From: an uncultured Akkermansia sp.
GTDB taxonomy: Bacteria > Verrucomicrobiota > Verrucomicrobiia > Verrucomicrobiales > Akkermansiaceae
NCBI GenBank assembly: GCA_904501975.1
Contig: CAJGCZ010000001.1
Coordinates: 70,682-134,681, forward strand
Length of the DNA stretch: 64,000 nucleotides
Reading direction: 5' to 3'
The notes under the pieces were generated by a model. That model worked only from the letters and a program-made list of their open reading frames with translations, was not told the origin of the DNA and ran no database searches. Below, in pieces: positions 32,772 to 41,949 of the stretch (position 1 is its first letter; the number at the start of each line of letters is the position of its first letter). Both the position numbers and the translations under genes were made by a program.

Positions 32772-35700
32772 ATGAGCAAGAAATTGGCAATCAAACGCGT
32801 CGGTCCGATTATTCCGACCGTGTGTTTGATTGCCTTTCTCTTTATTGTCACTGTCGTAGTCTGGCTGGCAACAGCCGGACTGCCGCGCTTCGTCATCGAC
32901 AAAATTGAGAACGCCGCACTCGACGCCGGTGTGCCGGTTAAGATTGAGAAGATTACACTCAATATTTTCCGGCGCTCCATACTTAAAGCCGAAAAGATTG
33001 AGGTCTATGCCAATAATGGAGATGCTGAACCCCTGCTTCAATTACGCAAGGCTGAAGCCGGTTTATCCGTTCAGAAACTGATTATCGGTAAGGTGGAACT
33101 GAAGTCAGCGGATTTGAGAGACGGATATATCAAACTCCCGATTTCAGATACAGATGAGAAGCAGTTGTTAGAAGTAAGCGATATCAATCTTTCCTCTACC
33201 ATCCGCAATAATCGCATTTCCCTGCGTTCTTCTAACCTGAAATTGCAGGGTATTCCTATCAGCCTCAAAGGCACGTTTAATCTCAATGAGTTGAATCTGG
33301 AGGAGTCCGCGGAAGAAGAACAGGAAAAACTGATTATTCCTGCCATCATCAAGACTTGCCAGAGTATCATTGATCGCGTTTACCACCAGATTGAAGACCA
33401 GCACTGGACCCCGGAAGAATATCCGGAAATGTCCTTGCAAATTGCAGCCGGCTCTACCCTGAATATCAAAGTACAGGCAACGGCGCCTAAGTACGACATC
33501 AACACCTTCAGCTTCCGCGATACCAAGCTGGATATCAACTATGAGGGCGATAGATGTATCATTAACACCCTCGAGTTCAAAACAATTTCTCCCGCAGCCC
33601 ATGTGCAGCTGAAAGGTGGTTATGAGATAGATAACCGTAAACTCTCTGTCACCTTGCAAAGTGACGCCGCTTTGCTGGACATGGCAAAAGCCCTTGCTAC
33701 GGGGGAGACACTGGAGTGGCTCAACAAGTTTTCGCACTGCGCAGAAAACGCACCGCATATTAATCTGAGCGTCAAGGCGGAATTTGATGAAGATTATGGT
33801 CTTAATCAGGCCACCATTGATGGAGAAATCAGCCAAAAGCAATTGCACATCGGCAGCAGCTGTATCGATAACATTCTTCTTTCTTTTTACTATTCTAATG
33901 GCAACTTCAATGTAGACAACCTTCTTTTGGAGTTCCCGGATGGGCGCGTACAATTTACAGCGCAATCTAATAATGGTAACGGCCAAGCGAACTTGGAAGC
34001 AAAGCTGCCTATTCTGCGTACAATTTGTCTCGTCAACGAATTCTTAGATACCCCCTTAGTAATACCAATGGGGCTGAAATACGGCGAGCATGTAACATTG
34101 TCAGCCTCCGCTGCTCTGACCATGCCTATCTTTGCACCGGGCAATACTTACGCAGACCATTTTGTACCAAGCTTACGGAATTTGAGCGCCAACATCGGGT
34201 TTGAACGTCTCGAGTTTCTGGGCTACACATTAAACGCACCAAGCCTCTCCGTCTCGTGTAATTCTGAGAAGGACAGCACAACCTCCCTGCTCCGATTCCT
34301 TAAAGAGGCTACTGTTACACTCTCGGCCAAGCAATTCCGGATGGAGAAGGAAGAACAGCCGAAAGTCGATGTAGAAGACGCCTTGGTAACGCTGAATGTG
34401 CAGGATTTAGAACGCGCTGTTGATGAACCCCGATACACAGCCGCTGAAGCCGAACTAAATGTTACAGCTAAAGCAATCGATTATGATGGAGCAAAAGCAT
34501 GCAACGTCAAACTCTCGGCGCATACGGCTCAATGCGGAATTGCGGATGCACACCCATACACCAAGCAAGCCGAAATTGCCCTCACCACAGACAATTTGCA
34601 AATTGATGAGGTAACCAGCTCCGGCATTTCTCTTTCTGCGGCTGTACAATTGAGCGATGAAGCTCAGCAGCGCATTGAAAAAGCGGAATTAGAAACCCGT
34701 ATACATGAAGTAAAACTGGCAGAGACCGGCTTAGGAGAAATAGCAGCGACTATTAGCCTTCCGAATGCTGATACCGGCAACCTCAATGTTTCCTTTGTGC
34801 CCTTGGGAAATACAGGTATGGAATCGGCTTCACTCACGGCGACAACCGATATGAGTCAAGCCGGAAAGCTGCGTCTGAATGACATCAAAGCCAACTTACC
34901 GGTAGCGGAATTTGCCCCACTTTTGGAAGCTCTTGGGCTGAAGGTCGATTTCGTAGAGTTGCCGCAAAATATTGAACTGAGCGGCAACCTCACCCTGGAT
35001 AGTACTCGCAAGCAAATTGAGCACGTTGAATGCGATGTGAAGATTCCGCATATCGTACGCACCCCGCAAAAGCTCAAAGTATTCCAAGGTGAGAGAATTC
35101 CTCTTAGTATATCAGCCGGCATTAAGGCCGATTTCACTGCGGAGGCGGGCATTGAATACCAAGCTAATGTAGAGGTGACCCATAAGACCGGCACCCTCAA
35201 GACTCAAGTATCCGGCAATACAGACAGCCACGTGCATGCAACCGGTACCAATACCATACGCGCGGATGTTGTAGACCGCATTCTTGATTTACAGGATGCG
35301 CACGAAATTCTGCGCGATTTCAACTTCCGCGACAAGAGCCGTTCTATCTTCAATAATATACTGGTAGATGTCAGATACGATAACGGTATTGATGTAGGCG
35401 TGGATTGCGATATTACACTCCACAATGCCCAATACCAGCTTAGCGCCATCATTGAGGACGAGAATGGTAACGAGAAGTTTGACCCGCAACTGGGCTCCAT
35501 GCATTTCGTGGACACGGTAAGAGCTGATGCACATTTGCGAGTCACGTGGCAAGAGGATATCATCAAAGACGGTAAGACCCTGCCCGCCGTTACGGAAGTA
35601 GTGCTCACCAACGCAGCCATTGATTACAACAACGTGCCGTGGCTCAAGATGCAAGACTTTACAGCCTTGGGCTTGAGTAAAAACGGCCCCGGTGTAACAA

Positions 35701-36872
35701 AGCATAAAACATCCTTGCTCAAAGGCGATAAGATTGTTATAGATATTGAAAATGATGCTGTACGGCTCACGAATATTAACGGCACTATTTACCCGGCCTA
35801 CTCGCTCGGCATGTTCTACACAGAGCTACGCGATTTCATGAGCATTTTGGTGACTCCGTATCCTGCCAAGGTAAGCACGCTCAGCTGCAATTTCCCGATT
35901 TCGAAGACCAGCAAGGAGCCCATGACGGGTAATATCAGCGTCAGCTGTCCCAACCTCACAGGGCTGGATTTCCTGGGCACTACTATTCCTATGACAAAGT
36001 TTACAGGCTTTGTCAACTTAACGGAAGGTTACGTCACCTTGGATCGCATGAACGCCCTCTGCTGGAATGGCTCCCTAGACGCCGTTGTGAAGATAGGCAT
36101 TTCCGGCGAACGCACCTCTTTTGACGGGCAAGTTCAAGCGCGAAACATGGATTTGAAAAAAATTGCAGCGTCCTACGGTGTTCAATTAGACTCCGCCCTG
36201 TGCGAAGCAGATTTCCGCTTCCGCTCCCCATCTTCTGATGTAGAGGATATACAAGGCTACGGCAGCGCACGCATTTCTAACGGTAATCTGCTTTCGTTGA
36301 GCATATTCCAGCCTATCGGCGCCTTTGTTTCCGACGTAACCGGCAACATTAAAGAACTAGATGAATCTGCCAGACTACATAAAACAGCAAATGTCTTGAG
36401 CCGTCTCTCGCGCGGCACAGGTGCCACTATCAACGCCATTGGTACAGGATTGGATAAAACTGCTCAAAACATCCCGGGCTATAATCATATATTTGCTTAC
36501 GATTTGCAGAATGCTAATGTGCAATATGTACTGGATAAGGGGCACTTCAAAACTAGAACCTTTGAAGCGACAGGTTATAACCTTAAGGTGACGGGCCTTT
36601 TAGATATCAACTTAGATACCATGGAAATCTACGGCAACATGTGGCCGCAGGTATCCAGCTTGCCTACCATCTTGCTTTCTCCGCTTACTTTCCTCTCCGA
36701 TTTCATGCTCGATATCGTCCTCTATGGCAAGATTAACGATATTCAGTGGTCCTTCAAACTCGACGAGCGAGTGGGGGGCGATGCGCCGGTAACTGCAACA
36801 GCTAAGAAAGACACAGCGTGCCCTGCTCAGCCCAAGAAAAAAGCAGCCAAAAGCAAGGCTAAAAAGAATTAA
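32772..36872 (+). CDS. Giant AsmA-like protein (YhdP/TamB superfamily)
   Basis: 1366 residues, anchored by one N-terminal membrane segment (VCLIAFLFIVTVVVWLATAG). The long remainder is predicted beta-rich repeats of about 20-30 residues, and the C-terminal section (GYGSARISNGNLLSLSIFQPIGAFVSDVTG) is the AsmA-like C-terminal signature. A Lys/Ala-rich tail ends the protein. Bridge-like AsmA proteins move phospholipids from inner to outer membrane; that role is inferred from family. It follows rbfA by 17 nt, so it may be co-transcribed with translation genes. Its end overlaps the convergent TolC-like gene by 4 nt. Confidence 0.8.
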   Translation: MSKKLAIKRVGPIIPTVCLIAFLFIVTVVVWLATAGLPRFVIDKIENAALDAGVPVKIEKITLNIFRRSILKAEKIEVYANNGDAEPLLQLRKAEAGLSVQKLIIGKVELKSADLRDGYIKLPISDTDEKQLLEVSDINLSSTIRNNRISLRSSNLKLQGIPISLKGTFNLNELNLEESAEEEQEKLIIPAIIKTCQSIIDRVYHQIEDQHWTPEEYPEMSLQIAAGSTLNIKVQATAPKYDINTFSFRDTKLDINYEGDRCIINTLEFKTISPAAHVQLKGGYEIDNRKLSVTLQSDAALLDMAKALATGETLEWLNKFSHCAENAPHINLSVKAEFDEDYGLNQATIDGEISQKQLHIGSSCIDNILLSFYYSNGNFNVDNLLLEFPDGRVQFTAQSNNGNGQANLEAKLPILRTICLVNEFLDTPLVIPMGLKYGEHVTLSASAALTMPIFAPGNTYADHFVPSLRNLSANIGFERLEFLGYTLNAPSLSVSCNSEKDSTTSLLRFLKEATVTLSAKQFRMEKEEQPKVDVEDALVTLNVQDLERAVDEPRYTAAEAELNVTAKAIDYDGAKACNVKLSAHTAQCGIADAHPYTKQAEIALTTDNLQIDEVTSSGISLSAAVQLSDEAQQRIEKAELETRIHEVKLAETGLGEIAATISLPNADTGNLNVSFVPLGNTGMESASLTATTDMSQAGKLRLNDIKANLPVAEFAPLLEALGLKVDFVELPQNIELSGNLTLDSTRKQIEHVECDVKIPHIVRTPQKLKVFQGERIPLSISAGIKADFTAEAGIEYQANVEVTHKTGTLKTQVSGNTDSHVHATGTNTIRADVVDRILDLQDAHEILRDFNFRDKSRSIFNNILVDVRYDNGIDVGVDCDITLHNAQYQLSAIIEDENGNEKFDPQLGSMHFVDTVRADAHLRVTWQEDIIKDGKTLPAVTEVVLTNAAIDYNNVPWLKMQDFTALGLSKNGPGVTKHKTSLLKGDKIVIDIENDAVRLTNINGTIYPAYSLGMFYTELRDFMSILVTPYPAKVSTLSCNFPISKTSKEPMTGNISVSCPNLTGLDFLGTTIPMTKFTGFVNLTEGYVTLDRMNALCWNGSLDAVVKIGISGERTSFDGQVQARNMDLKKIAASYGVQLDSALCEADFRFRSPSSDVEDIQGYGSARISNGNLLSLSIFQPIGAFVSDVTGNIKELDESARLHKTANVLSRLSRGTGATINAIGTGLDKTAQNIPGYNHIFAYDLQNANVQYVLDKGHFKTRTFEATGYNLKVTGLLDINLDTMEIYGNMWPQVSSLPTILLSPLTFLSDFMLDIVLYGKINDIQWSFKLDERVGGDAPVTATAKKDTACPAQPKKKAAKSKAKKN

Positions 36873-38098
36873 CGGACAACGCCGTATTCTACAATCAAAG
36901 CGGCCTCGGATTCCACTGCTGTAATAGCCTGGCTAATCAGCTCCTTTTTCATAGCAAGAATCGTTTTGTCTCGCTCAATCAGCTCCGTAGCGGTCATGGT
37001 AGGTTGAGCTTGCAAATAGTCAATGCGTTTGAGCATGTATGAGCGCCAATTATTGTACTCATGTACACTTGTACGCAAAGTTTGCAACTTCATTTTGTGG
37101 TCAATTACCCCGGCCATGACTTCGCGTTGCACAACCTCATAGTGTCGCTTTGCTTTTTGGTATGTGTTCCAAGTGGTAAGCTCGGTATCAAAAGAATAGC
37201 TAAGGCTCAGGTTTAGGCGAGTATCTTCACCACTGAGGAAGGAACCTTTATACGTACCACCGGTTGAGGAGAACAAGGAGGGACTGTAAAGCGAGGTATT
37301 GATTGTAGGCAAATAAGTGAGGGCAACTTGGTACTGGGCAAGGCGAGCCTGCTCCAAACGCAGAGCATACATACACACAATCAAATCGTCCAAACGATTC
37401 AGTTTTGATTCATACTTACTCCACTTCAACTTGGGCACGGAAGAAGGCAGGACTTGCCAGCGAGCAGAATAATCGCCCAACATTTCACACATGGCAATCC
37501 AGTGAGCAGAGTCTGCATCGGCATAATTCTTGACATCCAGCATCCGGTCCTGCTCAGAACGATCAGGTTGTTTAGACTCCAACTCACGGCGCTGCAATTC
37601 CAGCTCGCGCGTGCGCACCTGCTTGTACAATTTGGCAGCAAGCTCACGCTGCTTACCTTCCAAGGCCTTAATGGCAGCAAACGTGGTAGCGTGAGAGGCA
37701 TAAAGTCGGTACGGAATACGAGTCAGCGTGGGGAGATAGAAGGTAATGTTGATATCAGAGCTCAAATCACTGACGGAAAGGTCGTTGGAAAGCTGTTTGA
37801 TTGACTTGGTAAGGTACCCGTAGTAAGAGACGCCGGGAATCATCTCTGTATAAACGCTGATGCTTTGGCGTTCTGCATCGTCAATGCTATTTCTGGCATT
37901 GGCAATGGAAAGATTGGAGCGGCTTATCATAGCAAGAGCCTGCTCCCAAGAAATAACGCGCAAGGGCAATTCATTCCACGACTTTGAATCCGCAAACTGC
38001 TGGTGAATCTTTGCAGATACACTATCAAGGCGTTGCTCTAAACTACACCCTACCAATAAAGGAATGCAGGCCAAGATAAGTGGTGTGGAGATTTTCAT
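36869..38098 (-). CDS. TolC-like outer membrane lipoprotein
   Basis: 409 residues from the ATG at 38098. The signal peptide ends in LLVGC, a good lipobox. The mature part is dominated by long helices with heptad-like character, in the pattern of outer-membrane efflux proteins (OEP family): NLSIANARNSIDDAERQSISVYTEMIPG, a strand region with YLPTLTRIPYRLY, and a second half-repeat with LEQARLAQYQVALTYLPTINTS. No periplasmic adaptor or pump gene adjoins it; an LplT-like MFS gene lies upstream. A GTG at 38104 is a possible alternative start. Confidence 0.72.
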   Translation of the reverse strand: MKISTPLILACIPLLVGCSLEQRLDSVSAKIHQQFADSKSWNELPLRVISWEQALAMISRSNLSIANARNSIDDAERQSISVYTEMIPGVSYYGYLTKSIKQLSNDLSVSDLSSDINITFYLPTLTRIPYRLYASHATTFAAIKALEGKQRELAAKLYKQVRTRELELQRRELESKQPDRSEQDRMLDVKNYADADSAHWIAMCEMLGDYSARWQVLPSSVPKLKWSKYESKLNRLDDLIVCMYALRLEQARLAQYQVALTYLPTINTSLYSPSLFSSTGGTYKGSFLSGEDTRLNLSLSYSFDTELTTWNTYQKAKRHYEVVQREVMAGVIDHKMKLQTLRTSVHEYNNWRSYMLKRIDYLQAQPTMTATELIERDKTILAMKKELISQAITAVESEAALIVEYGVVR

Positions 38099-38107
38099 GC
38101 GCACGAC

Positions 38108-38136
38108 AGTCTAGCAAATAATACGCGGGGAATCAA
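38108..38136 (-). promoter_or_regulatory. Near-leaderless promoter of the TolC-like gene
   Basis: On the minus strand TTGATT (38136-38131), 17 nt, TGC-TAGACT (-10 at 38113-38108), then 9 nt to the ATG at 38098. Confidence 0.55.
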
Positions 38137-38144
38137 GCATTCAA

Positions 38145-39410
38145 TCAGATATAACGCTTCATATTGCGGAAAATAAACACCGCAACAAGAGCACTGGTGA
38201 CAGCAAGTATACCACACTGGAACTGCGGAGAAAGCCCTGCTTTTTTCATACCGTATTGAACAACGACAGACATGATACCCAAGAAGCAATCCACCAAATT
38301 ACCGGCAGCAATCACATCACCTCTCTTATCATTATCAGCCTTATCCTGCAGCAAGGCGTTAAGCGGCACAAGATACCCCGCTGCCATAAACCCGGTTAAT
38401 GCCAATGCGACAAAAAAGTACGGTGTACCATACGGTATGAGAGCCAGCATAATACAGCCAATCGTCATGCCTACGCCGCCGGCATTGGCCACCCATGCAC
38501 GGATTTTAGAGGCACAAAGCACAGATGCCAACACTCCGCCAAGAATAGAGCCTCCGCTAATCCATGCCATTAACAAGGCAGAATCCTTTTGTTGCCCCAA
38601 CACCTCCATGAAATCCTCAGATGAGGCCACAGGATGCGCATCTGCTGCCATTTGCAGAGCTATCAGCATCATAGTACCGGCAATAAACCAGAAATAGCCG
38701 ATACCGATTTCGCTGTTGCGCAGGACCGGATTTTTCCACAGCATGCGCAATTGTGTGAAGTGCTGCCACAAAATACTCCAGTGGAAGGGTCGCTTACTTT
38801 CCGGGGCAAATCGAGGGATAGTAAAACTGAGCAGAAACACCAAAACGGCACCGCAGGTGGCAACGGCGCAAGGCCATGCAGCAGCCTCGTATCCGGCCTC
38901 GGGGCCCCAATTTTTCAACAATAGGAAGACAATGGACAATGCACCAATCTGCCCCACAAGCAAGGCCAGCATGGAACTGATTTCCAAAATACCACTGGCA
39001 AACCCAATATTTTCTGACCCAACGATGTCTTTAACTAATCCTTTTTTAGCCGGGCTAAAGAACATAGCCTGCACACAGAAAATTGTAAAGAAACCAACGG
39101 CAACCCATATATTATGCAAGAACAACCCGGCGGTCATACCGCACAACACTATCACTTGAAGCAGCACCATGGCTTGCAGCAGGCGAGTCTTGCAATAGCG
39201 GTCTGACAACCATCCACCCAATGGAGAAAAAAGAACAAAGGGCAATACAATCAGCACAGAAAGAGGATACTGCAACTCCTTTGCCATCCATATCCCCAAT
39301 GCAATCAGCAAAAACTGAACTCCTTTTTCATTGAGCGAGTTCATCGACTGAATCACAGTCAAGCTCCAGAATGATTTCCAAGGTGTTGATTTCTTATCGT
39401 TGGTATTCAT
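38145..39410 (-). CDS. MFS transporter, LplT (lysophospholipid flippase)-like
   Basis: 421 residues with about 12 hydrophobic segments. The MFS motif A loop reads PLGGWLSDRY, and VQAMFFSPAKKGLVKDIVG matches the SPAKYG signature of LplT/Aas transporters that flip lysophospholipids inward. Other MFS functions cannot be excluded, since no acyltransferase gene adjoins it. The ATG at 39410 is preferred over an upstream extension to 39485 that would run through the terminator at 39422-39452. Confidence 0.72.
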   Translation of the reverse strand: MNTNDKKSTPWKSFWSLTVIQSMNSLNEKGVQFLLIALGIWMAKELQYPLSVLIVLPFVLFSPLGGWLSDRYCKTRLLQAMVLLQVIVLCGMTAGLFLHNIWVAVGFFTIFCVQAMFFSPAKKGLVKDIVGSENIGFASGILEISSMLALLVGQIGALSIVFLLLKNWGPEAGYEAAAWPCAVATCGAVLVFLLSFTIPRFAPESKRPFHWSILWQHFTQLRMLWKNPVLRNSEIGIGYFWFIAGTMMLIALQMAADAHPVASSEDFMEVLGQQKDSALLMAWISGGSILGGVLASVLCASKIRAWVANAGGVGMTIGCIMLALIPYGTPYFFVALALTGFMAAGYLVPLNALLQDKADNDKRGDVIAAGNLVDCFLGIMSVVVQYGMKKAGLSPQFQCGILAVTSALVAVFIFRNMKRYI

Positions 39411-39421
39411 TGTATCGTTAG

Positions 39422-39452
39422 AAAAAACGGCCGCATCGTTCGAGATACGGCC
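39422..39452 (-). terminator. Terminator after the Sel1 lipoprotein gene
   Basis: On the minus strand a nine-pair stem (GGCCG.ATC/GAT.CGGCC, one mismatch) with a 6-nt loop, followed by six T (complement of 39422-39427). The MFS ATG lies only 12 nt beyond. Confidence 0.7.
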
Positions 39453-39475
39453 ATAAGAAAAGTAGGAGGATGGGG

Positions 39476-40105
39476 TTACTTCCAATTATTATCACGCATG
39501 AAAAGAGCAGCATTTTTGTGCCCCTGAGCAGCGGCTTTGCCAACCCAAAGTTTACCTTGTTGCTCATCTTGTGCCACGCCGATTCCCATTGTATAACATT
39601 TGCCGAGATTATACTGTCCGTTAGCATCACCATGCTCGGCAGCCTTAGCAAAATATTGGGCAGCAATTTCTTTATTCTGCGGTACACCCTCACCATTCAG
39701 GTAATGCAGCCCCAAATTATTATACGCTACAGCATTGTCTTGAGCCGCAGCTTTGTTGTACCAGTAAAGAGCCTGAGTCATGCTCACAGGAACCCCGGCT
39801 CCGCTGTAATAACAGGCAGCTAAATTATTTTGGGCTCCTACATGCCCGGCCTCAGCCGCCTGCCTGTACCAGCGCACGGCTTCGGTGGAGTTCTCCTTCA
39901 CGCCATGTCCGAAATCATAACACTTACCGAGCATCAACTGCGCTTCCACATGCCCACGCTCCGCAGCCTGCTTATAAAGCGGCACGGCAGCGGCATAGTC
40001 AGCAGCCTCGTACAATGACTGAGCTCTGTTGCATATAAAGTCAGCCGTTTCGCAGGAGGTCATGAAGCCCAGCGCAATAATCGGTGCAATTAATTTGTAT
40101 TTCAT
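39476..40105 (-). CDS. Sel1-repeat lipoprotein
   Basis: 209 residues. A short signal peptide ends in MTSC, a lipobox. About five Sel1-like (TPR-related) repeats of ~36 residues follow, each with the A..LG..Y..G.GV...A..WY..AA..G pattern (for example AQNNLAACYYSGAGVP). Such proteins act as protein-protein interaction scaffolds at the envelope. Partner unknown. It starts 33 nt after trxB and ends at the 39422 terminator. Confidence 0.85.
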   Translation of the reverse strand: MKYKLIAPIIALGFMTSCETADFICNRAQSLYEAADYAAAVPLYKQAAERGHVEAQLMLGKCYDFGHGVKENSTEAVRWYRQAAEAGHVGAQNNLAACYYSGAGVPVSMTQALYWYNKAAAQDNAVAYNNLGLHYLNGEGVPQNKEIAAQYFAKAAEHGDANGQYNLGKCYTMGIGVAQDEQQGKLWVGKAAAQGHKNAALFMRDNNWK

Positions 40106-40138
40106 GACGTGAAGGAGATTCTTAACGGTGCAATAAAA

Positions 40139-41071
40139 TTACTCGCGAGCGAGCAGATAGCGCTCAGCCTCAATGGCAGCCCAGCAGCCCATACCGGCAG
40201 CAGATACAGCTTGACGATACACGGGGTCTGCTACGTCGCCGGCGGCAAATAAGCCGGGTGTCTTGGTTGCGGTGCCTCCGTTGGTGCGTACGATGAAGCC
40301 TGCTTCATCCACATCCACCAAATCACCCACAAACTTGCTGTTGGGCTTGTGGCCAATAGCCATGAACACGCACTTCACCTCCAGCGGACGCTGCTCACCT
40401 GTTACGGTATCCTGCAAGGTTACAGCGCAAAGCTCGCCTGCATCATCCTTACTGTAAGCAGCGATGGTGCTGTTCCATACCGGCTCAATCTTCGGATTGG
40501 AAAGGACGCGTTGCTGCATAGCCTTGCTGGCGCGCAACTGGTCGCGGCGATGAATCAAGTATACCTTACTGGCAAAACGGGTAAGGAAAGAAGCTTCCTC
40601 ACAAGCGCTATCGCCACCGCCTACCACACATACGGGCACATCGCGATAGAAGGCCCCGTCACATGTTGCGCAAGCGGTAAGACCGTGGCCAATGAGCTCC
40701 TTCTCGCCTTCGATACCAAGATAACGAGCAGTAGCACCGGTGGCAATAATCACAGCCTCAGCCTTGTAGGCTCCGCCGGATGTTGTTACCACAAACAAGT
40801 CGCTGCATGCTTCCTTGGTTACGGAAAGCACATTCTCATAAGCATAGCGAGCACCGAATTTCTCGGCCTGCTGGCTCATGTTGAACATGAGATCCGGACC
40901 CATGATTCCCTCAGGGAATCCGGGGAAGTTCTCAATTTCCGTGGTTGTTGTCAGCTGCCCGCCAAGTTGCTCACCGGTGAATACCAGCGGAGACAAATCT
41001 GCACGTGCTGCATAAATTGCAGCCGTGTAGCCGGCAGGGCCCGTTCCTATAATAATCAGTTTTTCGTCCAT
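40139..41071 (-). CDS. trxB: Thioredoxin reductase
   Basis: FAD/NADPH enzyme that reduces thioredoxin. 310 residues from the ATG at 41071. FAD loop IIIGTGPAGYTAAIYAARA, redox-active disulfide CATC (ACATCDGAFYRD), NADPH loop VVGGGDSACEEA, and C-terminal GLFAAGDVAD. The start is fixed by a promoter 7 nt upstream; a longer frame to 41107 would cross it. No trxA is in the window. Confidence 0.95.
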   Translation of the reverse strand: MDEKLIIIGTGPAGYTAAIYAARADLSPLVFTGEQLGGQLTTTTEIENFPGFPEGIMGPDLMFNMSQQAEKFGARYAYENVLSVTKEACSDLFVVTTSGGAYKAEAVIIATGATARYLGIEGEKELIGHGLTACATCDGAFYRDVPVCVVGGGDSACEEASFLTRFASKVYLIHRRDQLRASKAMQQRVLSNPKIEPVWNSTIAAYSKDDAGELCAVTLQDTVTGEQRPLEVKCVFMAIGHKPNSKFVGDLVDVDEAGFIVRTNGGTATKTPGLFAAGDVADPVYRQAVSAAGMGCWAAIEAERYLLARE

Positions 41072-41078
41072 TGCCCCT

Positions 41079-41107
41079 ATATTACAGAAATCCCTGCCAT
41101 CCTGCAA
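41079..41107 (-). promoter_or_regulatory. Near-leaderless trxB promoter
   Basis: On the minus strand TTGCAG (41107-41102), 17 nt, TAATAT (41084-41079), then 7 nt to the ATG. Confidence 0.6.
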
Positions 41108-41160
41108 GGCAATTATGCGTCAAATCCACCCAATATTGTGGCATACATTAGAATTTTTCT

Positions 41161-41203
41161 AAAAAATGCAATCCCGTTGCTAACTTTCGGCAACGGGATT
41201 GCA
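41161..41203 (-). terminator. Terminator of the YlbF-family gene
   Basis: A perfect 14-bp stem, TGCAATCCCGTTGC (41167-41180) with GCAACGGGATTGCA (41190-41203), followed on the minus strand by six T. Confidence 0.85.
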
Positions 41204-41225
41204 CCAAGAAACTCAAGAATAGGAA

Positions 41226-41789
41226 TTAGTGCTTGCCGCACTTGCACTCATGGCCTTCACCATGGCCGCCGCAGCATTCGTGCCCCTCACCGTGGCCACC
41301 GCAGCACTCATGCTCACCATCATGCTTATGAGCGCAATCGGAATCGCAATCTTCGCAATCGCCGTGGCAGCCACCACCGCAAGAGCAACCGCTCATCTGC
41401 TGCTGCATGCTTTCGGCCACCTCCTCATCAGTCGGAGCCTCACCCTTCTCAATAGCAATGCAAAGGTACTGGTGAACAGTGGAAAGCAGTTCATCGAGTT
41501 CCTGGCGAGCCTCAAGGAAGCCGCGGCAAACATCGTTGTCCACAACATTCTGGCGGAGAGAATCAAATTTAGCAATTTCTTCTTCAGAGGGAGCCATACC
41601 GGCCATGTGCTTATTGCGAAGCTGCTCGCCGTACTCGTTCACCTGACGGAACAAATCCGTAGCTTCAGGATTCTGATAGAACAGACGAATACGAGCATTA
41701 GCAGAAACAACCTTCTGAGACTGAGCGAAACCGGCAGCCAGCTCGGAGGTCAACTTAGCAAGTTCGGGCGTAAGAGACGTATTAGACAT
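41226..41789 (-). CDS. YlbF/YmcA-family protein with a Cys/His-rich tail
   Basis: 187 residues. Residues 1 to ~130 form the all-helical Com_YlbF domain (FYQNPEATDLFRQVNEYGEQL is characteristic). In Bacillus, YlbF, YmcA and YaaT form a complex that carries Fe-S clusters and assists RNase Y. The last ~55 residues are a Cys/His/Gly/Glu tail (GCSCGGGCHGDCEDC, then two copies of HECCGGHGEG) that looks like a metal-binding segment. The tail repeat is duplicated at DNA level too. It is a single gene bounded by its own promoter and terminator. Confidence 0.8.
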   Translation of the reverse strand: MSNTSLTPELAKLTSELAAGFAQSQKVVSANARIRLFYQNPEATDLFRQVNEYGEQLRNKHMAGMAPSEEEIAKFDSLRQNVVDNDVCRGFLEARQELDELLSTVHQYLCIAIEKGEAPTDEEVAESMQQQMSGCSCGGGCHGDCEDCDSDCAHKHDGEHECCGGHGEGHECCGGHGEGHECKCGKH

Positions 41790-41798
41790 AACGCGGGT

Positions 41799-41827
41799 AT
41801 ACTAGCACATAGGCGACGCTCTTGCAA
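41799..41827 (-). promoter_or_regulatory. Near-leaderless promoter of the YlbF-family gene
   Basis: On the minus strand TTGCAA (41827-41822), 17 nt, TGC-TAGTAT (-10 at 41804-41799), then 9 nt to the ATG at 41789. Confidence 0.6.
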
Positions 41828-41911
41828 TGACACATTGAGTCAGCACCCTCACATTCCGGTCATGTATTGACAGGAAAAACAGTAAATATCCCTTTCAAAC
41901 AGCGTTTTCTC

Positions 41912-41941
41912 TTGTCAATGAGAGGGACAGTGTGATACAAT
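41912..41941 (+). promoter_or_regulatory. Near-leaderless promoter of the hisB operon
   Basis: TTGTCA (41912-41917), 18 nt, TACAAT (41936-41941), then 8 nt to the ATG at 41950. No attenuator or His-leader peptide is seen. Confidence 0.55.
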
Positions 41942-41949
41942 GAACCAGC

